Shown: one piece after another, positions 1 through 11,000 of the stretch
Position numbering within the stretch: the first letter of the stretch is position 1
Layout: each line of letters opens with the position of its first letter
Assembly: GCA_020348445.1 (NCBI GenBank)
Contig: CP070751.1
Coordinates: forward strand, 692,421 to 756,420
DNA: 64,000 nt
Direction of reading: 5' to 3'
Source: Thermoplasmata archaeon
GTDB lineage: Archaea; Thermoplasmatota; Thermoplasmata; GCA-020350865
Notes under the pieces: generated by a model
What the model saw: only the letters and a program-made list of their open reading frames with translations
Told to the model about the DNA's origin: nothing
Database searches by the model: none
Program-made: the position numbers and the translations under genes

Positions 1-2
1 GT

Positions 3-1814
3 GTGGTGCTGTATGGGAACGCCTATACGATAAGGGACTGCAATATCACATCCAATGGTGCTTATGGGATTTTTCTAATTTCGGCCACGAATTCTTTGAT
101 TTTCGGAACAAACATATCGAACAATTCCTACGGCATCAGAGTGCAAGATACATCAAATACTATCGTTATTAACTCAAGCATAAACAATAGTAATTCATAT
201 GATCTATATCTTAGAGACCGCTCGGAATTGGTATTATTGAACACAACATTCAATAAAACAAGCGTATATTTTTATGATGCTGAATCCGAGTTGACAGTGA
301 TGTGGTATATGCATGTTTATGTGAACGATACCCTTGGAAATCCTGTTTCTGATGCAAAGGTTATAGTAAGAAATGCAACCGGAGTGGTTGTCTTTGATAG
401 ATTGACAGATACAGAAGGGTACTGTAAGTGGATTGTAGTCACAGAGTACATTGAGAACCTAGAATATACAGATTATCATACACCACATAACGTCACGGCT
501 AGTAATGAAACATTGATAGGTAGAGCAACTCCAGAACCTAATATGGATAGAAGTAAATTAGAAAATATAATATTATACAAAAAACCCACTATAGATTTCA
601 TTGAAATCTCGGATGCTCTAGGTGGAACTCCGCTTACGGGTGGAACAGTGCCACCAAATTATCAGGAATGGGGTTACTGCTCGGCTTATAATTATACCTT
701 GGGATATATTGAAACTATATCTGCTAACTGGACTGCACAAGGAGGTGTGTGCTTCCTTCTCGGTCCAACACCCGCGGAAACAAACGGTATAGATGTGGGT
801 AATACACCAGGGAATGTTTGGTTGAACGCCTCTTATTTTAATGGAACATCATGGTATAATGACTCAGTTATGTATACCATACCTACCCCTCCTATTGTGC
901 CTGGTGCTCCACGGGAATTGAGGATTCACAGGGGTGGAGGCACCTGGCCTGCCACACAGGATGATTTGTACATCACATGGATCGCACCCACCGAGAATTG
1001 GGAACACCTTAAATACAATATTCTATACTACGACACCGATCTTTCAAATGGCTTTCAATATGACAATTATCTACTTCTCGGGCGAAATAGCAGCGGACCG
1101 GGAACCCAAGACTTCTGCGTACTTCAGGGTTGGTATGCAGATTCTTATAACTATGTCTTCAAGGTGAATACTACCAACGATACAAAAGGTTCGTATGAGA
1201 ACATGACGGGCACGAATGTGGGATACAAGTACGGGAAGGTTCTTGACTCAACCATGGACTTCGTCTGGGTATCTCTTCCCTATCATTGCGATTATACAAA
1301 TGCTACCCTTATCACAGATGATGCTTTTCCAGATGACACCCATATTTCGTCTATAAAAAAATGGAATTACACGACACAGAGTTACGAAGTGAGGACCTAT
1401 CTTTTGGGTAAATGGGAAGGTGACTTCAACATCGAACCTGGGGATGCAGTCCTTATCTTCGTGACAATTCCGTCCGGTTCATATAATTGGAAGATAGTAG
1501 GTGCACACGATCCAGACCTTGAGTTCGAATTGCATGAGAATCTGGGTACAACCGATTTCAAGATATTGTCACTACCTTACCATAGGTCATATCAAAATGC
1601 GACACATATTACAAATGAGTTTCCTGACAGATCAAAAATAGAGACTGTTGGTCAGTATAATTATACGAGCAATAAATGGGAAACTAGGCATAACTCTTTA
1701 ATTTTGGGTTGGATGGGCGATTTCGATGTTCAATCCTCACCAGTAGATGTTATATTACTCGATGTAACTTCAACTGTACCATATTACTGGAAACCACAGG
1801 TAATGGATTTCTAA
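3..1814 (+). CDS. Secreted beta-helix surface protein, 3' part (gene starts before the window)
   Basis: The reading frame is open to the left edge, so the N-terminus and any signal peptide lie outside. The first ~90 residues carry NosD/PbH1-like parallel beta-helix rungs rich in N-S/T sites. A short Ig-like stretch follows (about 297-480 nt). Next comes one copy (about 588-890) of a ~97-residue module marked by TPLTGG, YQEWGYCSAYN and SANWTAQGG; eleven more copies of this module occur in the large protein at 46680-54431. Then an FN3-like stretch (about 900-1240) is followed by two related units built on a W/I-x-SLPYH-x-x-Y-x-NAT motif (about 1255 and 1560). Similar SLP units end the beta-helix protein at 60174-62807. 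No C-terminal membrane anchor is visible, so it is probably secreted or held by other contacts. The function is likely adhesive or structural, but that is inference. Confidence 0.8.
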   Translation: MVLYGNAYTIRDCNITSNGAYGIFLISATNSLIFGTNISNNSYGIRVQDTSNTIVINSSINNSNSYDLYLRDRSELVLLNTTFNKTSVYFYDAESELTVMWYMHVYVNDTLGNPVSDAKVIVRNATGVVVFDRLTDTEGYCKWIVVTEYIENLEYTDYHTPHNVTASNETLIGRATPEPNMDRSKLENIILYKKPTIDFIEISDALGGTPLTGGTVPPNYQEWGYCSAYNYTLGYIETISANWTAQGGVCFLLGPTPAETNGIDVGNTPGNVWLNASYFNGTSWYNDSVMYTIPTPPIVPGAPRELRIHRGGGTWPATQDDLYITWIAPTENWEHLKYNILYYDTDLSNGFQYDNYLLLGRNSSGPGTQDFCVLQGWYADSYNYVFKVNTTNDTKGSYENMTGTNVGYKYGKVLDSTMDFVWVSLPYHCDYTNATLITDDAFPDDTHISSIKKWNYTTQSYEVRTYLLGKWEGDFNIEPGDAVLIFVTIPSGSYNWKIVGAHDPDLEFELHENLGTTDFKILSLPYHRSYQNATHITNEFPDRSKIETVGQYNYTSNKWETRHNSLILGWMGDFDVQSSPVDVILLDVTSTVPYYWKPQVMDF

Positions 1815-1828
1815 AATGTTCAATCTTT

Positions 1829-1862
1829 TAACCATTTTCATTTTTTATAATATATCATAAAT
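1829..1862 (+). terminator. T-rich transcription stop region
   Basis: Several T runs (strongest at 1841-1846) lie 15-30 nt after the stop codon of the beta-helix gene. This is the usual form of an intrinsic archaeal terminator. No stem-loop was identified, so the call rests on composition and position only. Confidence 0.35.
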
Positions 1863-1983
1863 ATTTTTGTAATATTATCTTTAATACTCTATATTAGTAG
1901 GGATTATGGTTCCAGTAATATCTAAAAATTGGGATTAAAGTTGGGATTCAAGCCTAAATTGCATTGAATTATTGGGAATCCAG

Positions 1984-1998
1984 CGAAAGTTTTATTAA
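1984..1998 (+). promoter_or_regulatory. Probable BRE/TATA promoter of the 3418-residue gene
   Basis: A purine-rich BRE-like stretch runs into TTTTATTA about 60-75 nt before the ATG at 2058. A start site near 2020 would give a short leader containing the purine-rich ribosome-binding run at about 2042-2050. Assigned by eye. Confidence 0.4.
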
Positions 1999-2057
1999 TT
2001 CATTACCCCATCATTCCTATACTATCCACATATAAAAAATCCAGAGGGGGGTTTTTT

Positions 2058-5000
2058 ATGATAGAGAAAAAAATCAAGAGAACAGCCCAGATATTTTCGT
2101 TAGTGAGCATACTGTTTCTGATACAGATGTTGTCCATTGAGCAATCCATGGTGGGAAATGTCTCAGCAGGTTCCTCCTGGATCCAAACCACAGAGGCAGA
2201 CTTCAATGCAGGAACACTGGATAACGTTACCGTTACTGCCTCAGGGGATGTAAAGCTGATACTTGAGCCACAAAGTGTAGTAGATGAATTCACAAGTCAT
2301 TCAAAAATCGGTTCTAGCGATAGTGTAATTCTGGATATTACACCTGGTTATTTTATTATCAATAAATCCTATGGTGGATCTGGCACTGAATATGCTAGAT
2401 GTGTTCAGCAGACTTCCGATGGCGGCTATATTATTGCTGGATCCACTGGATCTTACGGTGGCCCGTTATATGAAGTATGGCTGGTTAAGACCGATTTTAT
2501 GGGAAATGAGGAATGGAATAAGACCTTTGGGGGGAGTAGCAGTGAATATGGTTTCTCGGTCCAGCAGACCTCCGATGGGGGTTATATAATTGCAGGATAC
2601 ACGTTTTCTTACGGTGCTGGCTCATATGATGTATGGCTGATTAAAACCGATAATAGTGGAAATGAGGAGTGGAATGAGACTTATGGTGGGAGCCAAGGTG
2701 ATTATGGTTACTCAGTCCAGGAGACTTCAGATGGTGGATTTATCATTGCCGGAACCACTTATTCCTACGGTCCTGGAGATATGGATATGTGGTTGATTAA
2801 GACAAATTACTTGGGTGTTGAGGAATGGAATAATACATTTGGATCATCTACAGAGGAAGATGAAGGTTATTCAGCAATAGAGGCTCCAGATGGTGGTTTC
2901 ATCATCACTGGAATCATGACACCCCCCATCATTGGGGGATCTACCGCGGCCTGGCTCATCAAAACAAATAGCACGGGAGATGAGAAGTGGAATAAGACCT
3001 TCGGCGGAACTTCTAATGATAACGCTAAGTCTGTTAGATTGACCTCTGACGGCGGTTTAATCTTGGTTGGTAGTACAGCCTCCTTCGGAGCAGGTAAGAA
3101 TGATGTTTGGCTTATCAAAACAGATATTGATGGAAATGAAATTTGGAATAGAACTTATGGTGGGGAAGCTATAGATAATGGTTATTCAGTCCAGGAAACA
3201 TCAGATGGCGGCCTTTTTGTTGCCGGAAGTACAAATTCTTTCGGCGATGGAAAGAGTGATTTATGGGTAATTAAAACCGAAAATTACGGAAACGAGATAT
3301 GGAATAGGAGTTTGGGCGGTAACAATGATGATGCGGGGTATTGGGCCCAGCAGACTTCTGACGGGGGCTTTATTATTACAGGGATAATCAATTCCTGGGG
3401 CTCCAGCGGCCAGGATGCGTGGCTAGTCAAATTGGACAAATCAGTGGGAATGACAAAACTCGTAAAAATTAACAGGACATACGGTGGTTCGCTAGCAGAT
3501 TATGGCTGGTCGGTTTTAGAGACAAGTGACGGTGGATTTATAGTCACGGGCTATACGCAAAATTATGGTGCTGGGAATTACGATGCATGGTTAATTAAAA
3601 CAGGTAAATATGGATACGAGAAGTGGAATAAGACCTTTGGTGGAGTCGAATCGGACGGAGCCTATGCATTCAACAAAACTTTTGATGGTGGTTTTATTAT
3701 TACTGGGTATACAAGATCTTGGGGTGCTGAAGATAGTAATGCATGGCTGATCAAAACAGATAAATACGGAAATGAGCAGTGGAACAAGACCTATGGAGGG
3801 CCCGGCCGCGATATTGGACGTTCAGTCAGACAGACCTCAGATGGGGGTTATATTATTTGTGGGCAAACAACTTCTTGGGGTGCTGAGGGTACTAATGCAT
3901 GGCTCATTAAAACCAGTGATATAGGAAAAGAGGAGTGGAACTTCACCTATGGAGGATCTAAAGGGGATTATGGCTATTCAGTGGTGGTAGCCAACGACTA
4001 TGGGTATGTAATTGCCGGGATCACAGAATCATTCGGTATTAATCCATCGGTAGACAATGCGTGGTTGATCAAGACCTACGCCAATGGTAAGGAACATTGG
4101 AACAGAACCTATGGGGGTGTCGATGATGATAGGGCCTATTGTGTCGACAAAACATCGGATGGAGGTTATGTTATCACTGGAGAAACATGGTCTTGGGGCG
4201 CAGGAAATTATGATGTTTGGCTTATTAAGACCGATTCTACAGGTGTGATAAAAGTCAACAAAACATTTGGCGGTTCCAGTACGGATAGTGCGAAATCAGT
4301 CGTAGAAACTTCCGATAAAGGCTATGCAATATTTGGAGAGTCATGGTCCTTTGCTAATGGTGGTTATGATTTCTGGCTCATAAAAACCGATTCTAGTGGT
4401 GGAATTATATTGAATAAAACCTTTGGCGGGAGCACCAACGAACAGGGCTACTCAATACAACAGACCACAGATGGCGGCTATGTTATCTTTGGTTATACCA
4501 GGTCATACGGTGCTGGGAATGCCGATTTTTGGCTTATCAAAACAGATTCAGCAGGCTCGATGGTATTTACCCAAGGTGAATTCACCTCCAAAAATTTGCT
4601 TGCAGGAAAAGCTTCCTATTCAATAACCAACTTTTCATGTGAAATATCAATACCATCCGGGACAAATGCCAGGGTTCAATTCTCCAAAAATTCCATTTCA
4701 TGGTATGATTCAGGTGGAATCCCAGGCCAGTGGGATGTGCTTTCAGACGGAATAAATTTAATTGATCTATTGTCTCTTGATTGGAATGGGTCCTATTTCT
4801 ATTATAGGGTAGAATTTGCATCTACATCAGATCTTTTCCCAATTCTTCATAATATAACCCTATCATATATACAATACATTGCCATGGGGACATTTATTTC
4901 TCAGCCCTTTGATTCGGGTGGTCCTGTTTCCTGGGATACGCTAGACTGGAATGCACAAACACCTCCTGACACAGATATCATATTTCAATTGAGGTCAGCT

Positions 5001-8000
5001 ACTACATTGGCAGGTTTATTTGGCAAGAATTTTGTAGGGCCTGGTGGGTTACCAATCACCTATTATACAAGTCCTGGATCCGTGATTTGGCCTGGTCATA
5101 ATAATGAAAGATGGATTCAATTTAAGGCATATTTTAGAACCACTAGCGGAAATGTCACACCGATATTAAATGATGTCACTATATCTTACAATCGCCTCCC
5201 TGATCCACCTGACCTGTCTCTCCCAACAAATTTCCAAATTACAAACGATAGCACTCCGCAATTTGAGTGGCACTTCCAAGATACGGATGGTACCCAAACA
5301 GGATTTCAGGTTTTAATTGATGATGATAACAATTTCGGGAGTGTAAACTACGACAGCGGAATGAATACCTCGTCCAATGAGAACTGGCAGTTCCCCCTAG
5401 GAACTGGTTATGCGGAAATAACTGACGGTATATGGTACTGGCAGGTGAGAACAAGGGATAATGATGGCGATTGGAGCCCGTACAGCATCAATTGGTCCTT
5501 TACTTTAGATACCACTATCTTGCCACCTGAAGACATATATGCAAATCCAGGTTCATGGACTGGCATAAATTCGTTTTCAGTGCATTGGACCAATCCATCA
5601 GATTTAACTGGAATTGCCGGTGCCTATTACAAGCTGGATTCTGCACCCACATCGAACACAGATGGTACCTATGAAATAGGATCAGGGATCACTTCTATTA
5701 GCGATATTTCAGTTAGCGGTGATGGTCCACACACGATCTACGTCTGGTTAAAGGATGACGCAAACAATATAAATTTCACCAATTACAATACAACAGTTTT
5801 TTACTATGATGGCTCGGCACCCTCTTCACCCACGGATGTTAAAGCCAATCCCAATGACTGGACCGCTACAGATTTGTTTACAGTTACATGGACCAATCCA
5901 AGCGAATTATCGGGAATAGCAGGAGCATATTACAAATTGGATTCCCCACCTACACACGAGACCGATGGAACTTATGTAGCAGGTTCTGATATCACTTCTA
6001 TCAATGGAATAACTGTCAGCGACGATGGTGCACATACAATATATATTTGGCTAGAAGACGAGGTGGGTAACATTGATCACACAAATTACGGAACAACGAT
6101 ATTATACCTTGATGCCACTCCACCTACCTCGCCCACAGATGTAACTGCCATACCAAGTTCCTGGACAAACACGAATTCGTATACTGTACAATGGACCAAT
6201 CCTGCTGACACGTCAGGTATAGCTGGTGTATATTACAAGCTATATTCCCAACCCACTTGGAATGGTGATGGAACATATGTCCCAGGCCCGGGAATTAATT
6301 CCATTAGCAGCATCTCTGTTTCAGGGGAGGGACAACATTCAATCTATATCTGGTTGGTGGATGGTGCAGGTAATGTTGATTATGCCTACAATGGTTCTAC
6401 ATTTTTGCACCTTGACACCACGCCGCCGGACTCGCCAATGGATTTAATACCCACACCAAACACATGGACATCCATAAACTCGTTTTCTGTGTCGTGGGTC
6501 AATCCCTCCGACTTATCAGGAATAGGTGGCGCTTATTACAAGTTGGATTTTGCTCCTTCACATGATACTGATGGAACTTTGATTTCAGGTCCTGGACTCA
6601 ATTCGATAAGCGGTATTACAGTAGGCAGCGATGGTGGACATACTATCTATATTTGGTTAAATGACAATGCAAGCAATGCAGATCATACCACCTATAACAC
6701 CACAACTCTATATTACGATGGTACTGCACCTAATTCGCCCAGTGGCCTTACAGCAACTCCCGATACATGGACGGCTACGAACTCATTTATGATTTCATGG
6801 TTCAATCCCGCTGAATTATCGGGAATAGCAGGAGCATATTATAAGCTGGATTCCGCCCCTACCTCAGATACTGACGGAACATATGTCGCAGATCCTGATA
6901 TTACAAATATCAACGGAATTACTGTTACTGGTGATGCACAGCATCCGATATATGTCTGGTTACAAGATAATGCAGGTAATGCAGATTTTACCACTAGTGA
7001 TATGACATTTCTGTATTACGATGGCACGGCACCCTCTTTACCTTTGGATTTGACAGCTACCCCCAGTACATGGACATCCACTAACTCGTTTTCTGTAGCT
7101 TGGACAAATCCAACTGAAGTGTCAGGCATAGCAGGGGCATATTATAAGTTAGATACTCCCCCCACATCTGACACAGATGGAATTTATGTTGCAGGATCAG
7201 ATATTACTTCCATCAGCAGCATAGCAGTAAGTGGCGATGGTGCGCATACCATTTATATCTGGTTAACAGATGAGGCAGGTAATGTTGATCACAACAATTT
7301 TAATACAACGATTTTATACTATGACGGTGGTGCTCCATCTCTGCCCATGGATGTCACAGCAGACCCTGACATATGGACATCCATTAATTTGTTTAATGTG
7401 TCATGGATAAATCCAAGTGACATAACAGGAATAGCAGGGGCATATTACAAATTGGATTCCCTCCCAACACACGATACCGATGGCACTTATGTTGCAGGAT
7501 CAGGAATTAACAACATCACCGATATAACTGTCAGCGGTGATGGTGCGCACACAATTTATATTTGGTTGGAGGATGGATTGGGTAATATAGATTTCAATAA
7601 TTACAATACAACGATTCTTTACTATGATGGGCCTGCCCCCTCCGAACCTTTGAATATAACTGCCATTCCAGATACTTGGACATCTATTAATTTATTTGAT
7701 GTTTTTTGGGATAATCCGTTCGAACCCTCAGGAATTGCAGGAGCTTATTACAAATTGGATTCTCCACCCACATCTAACACCGACGGAACCTATGTAGCAG
7801 GTTCTGACATCATTTCTATCACCGGAATAACTGTCAGCGGTGATGGTGCGCATACGATCTACGTCTGGTTAAAGAATGGTGCAGGTAACGTGGATTATAA
7901 TAACACCAATACTACAATTTTTTATTTTGATAGCACACCACCCTCACAACCAACAGGTATCACAGCCGATCCTATCTCATGGACATCTTTGAATTCGTTC

Positions 8001-11000
8001 TTAGTATCGTGGACCAATCCAAGTGATGATTCGGGAATCGCAGGAGCATATTATAAGTTGGATACTCCGCCTACATCGAACACCGATGGCACTTATGTTG
8101 CAGGCCCGGGAATTACTTCCATCAGCAATATTATGGTTTCTGGTGATGGTCAACATACGATTTATATCTGGTTAGTAGATAACGCCAGCAATGTGGATTA
8201 TATTAACAATGGTACCACATTTCTATACTATGACAGCACAGCGCCCTCACTTCCCACTGGTGTCGGGGCAACACCAAGTACTTGGACAGCTACGAATTCA
8301 TTTACAGTTACGTGGACCAATCCCAGCGATCTATCGGGAATAGGAGGTGTATATTATAAATTGGACACAGCACCTACCTCGGATACAGATGGCACCTTGG
8401 TTACAGGTCCTGGGATCAATTCCATAACTAATATCGTTGTTTCAAGTGACGGTGCACATACAATTTACATTTGGTTACTAGATAATGCGAGTAACGTTGA
8501 TCATAATAATTATGCTACAACGATATTATACTACGATGGGGCTCCACCCTCCTCGCCCACAAATGTTGTTGCCAATCCTAGTATTTGGACAGCTACGAAT
8601 TTGTTTTCTGTATCCTGGACCAATCCAACTGAACTATCTGGAATTGCGGGAGCTTATTACAAACTGGACTCTCTGCCTACATCAGATACAGATGGAACTT
8701 ATGTTGCAGGATCAGATATTACGTCCATTAGCAACATAGTCGTCACAGGTGATGGTCAACACCCGATATACATATGGCTAATTGATGAATTGGGCAATAT
8801 AGATTATAATAATTACGGTGAAACAAATCTGAATCTTGATAGCACCGCTCCATCTTCTCCCACGGGTGTAGCCGCCACACCCAGTTCTTGGACAGCTATC
8901 AATTCCTTTGATGTATCCTGGACTAATCCCAGTGATCTATCGGGAATTGCAGGGGCATATTATAAATTGGACTCTGCCCCCACCTCGGATACAGACGGTA
9001 CTTTGGTCTCTGGTTCTGGAATTAACTCATTCAACAACATCCCTGTATCAGGTGACGGCCAACATACGATATATATCTGGTTAATAGATGAGGTAGGTAA
9101 CATAGACTATAATAATCGTGATACCACGATTTTATATTATGATGGATCAGCCCCCTCGAAACCAACAGATATAACTGCCGATCCTGTTTCTTGGACAAGT
9201 ACAAATTCATTTACAGTTACATGGACAAATCCAAGCGATCTATCAGGAATTGCAGGGGCATATTATAAATTGGACTCGCAACCCACATCAAATACAGACG
9301 GTACTTTGGTCTCAGGTTCTGGGATTACCTCCATCAGCAGCATTGTTGTAACAGGTGATGGCCAACATTCTATCTATGTTTGGCTAATTGATGAGGTGGG
9401 TAATATAAACTATATTAATCGCAATTCCACTGTACTATATTATGATGGTTCTGCACCATCCTCTCCAACAAATGTCATGGCAGATCCCAATACTTGGACA
9501 TCCACTGATTTGTTCACAATATCATGGGACAATCCCCCTGAGCTATCAGGTATAGATGGTGCATATTACAAGCTGGATTCGGTACCTTCCACGAGCACGG
9601 ATGGTACCCTTGTATCTGGTTCTGGAATTACCTCTATCAGTAATATTGCGGTTTTGGATGATGGCCAACACACTATCTATATTTGGTTAATAGATAAAGC
9701 TGGTAATATAAATCATTTAAATCGTGGCTCTACGGTTTTGCAATACGACGCAACAGCACCTTCTTTACCCCAAACTGTGGAGGCAAATCCAAGTAGTTGG
9801 ACCTCGACAAATTCATTTACTGTATCATGGATCAATCCAAGTGAATTATCAGGTATAGCAGGAGCATATTATAAATTGGATTCGGAGCCTACTTCCAATA
9901 CAGATGGAACTTATGTTGCAGAAAATGATATAACATCGATAAGTAGCATTACAGTTAGCGGGGACGGTGAACACACCATCTACATATGGTTAAAAGATAA
10001 GGCAGGTAACGTGGATTATAATAACAATGCTTCCACAATTCTATATTATGACGGTTCGGCACCATCTAAGCCTGAAGGGATAGCAGCCAATCCCGATAAT
10101 TGGACTGCAGTCAATTCGTTCTCAGTGTCATGGACAAACCCAACTGATTTATCGGGTATTGTAGGAGCTTATTATAAGTTGGATACTCCCCCCTCGTTTA
10201 ATACCGACGGCACATACGCCCCTGGTGCAGGAATCAGTTCTCTGAGCAACATATTCGTTAGTGGTGACGGTCAACATACGATTTACGTCTGGTTAAAAGA
10301 TGGTGTAGATAACATAAATTACAATAATCACAACACCACGATATTGTATTATGATGGATCAGCTCCCTCGGTACCCACAGGAATATCAGTTAATCCAAAT
10401 ACCTGGACATCAGTCAATTCATTTACCATAAATTGGAATAATCCTTCAGATGTATCTGGGATCAAGGAAGGAGCGTACTATTATATAGGAACCTCACCTC
10501 CCACTTCCTCGGCAGATGGATCTTGGACATCTGATAAACCATTTACAATCACAAATGCACCCCAAGGTTCCAATAACATATATCTATGGCTCGAGGATAA
10601 TGTGGGAAATAAGAATCATTTGAATTACGGCTCCATAGTTTTGAAATTGGATAACACCCCTGCGACCATCCAGCATACATTTGTTACGGCCGGCACGATA
10701 AATGAACCAATAACAATTGAAGCCGAAGTTATAGACACTCATACCGGAGTCAACAGTGTTCTTTTGTACTGGAAGAAGAAATCGGATGATATATACATAT
10801 CAGAAATCATGGATGGCACAGGTGATACATACTCTGCTGAGATAACTACAGATTCAACAGAATCCCTTGAATATTATATCAAGGCAACTGACCAATCCCA
10901 ACCTCCCAATATCGGTTATTACAGCCTGTATGGGCAGGTTACAGATGAACCTGATTCCTCCAATGATATCGATATTACAATATCAGGTGTTGATAAGATA

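Noticed and set aside
5532..10640. Regular repeats considered as a CRISPR or satellite array
   Set aside because: The period is 303 bp, in one open reading frame, with protein-level conservation and no short direct repeats separated by unique spacers.
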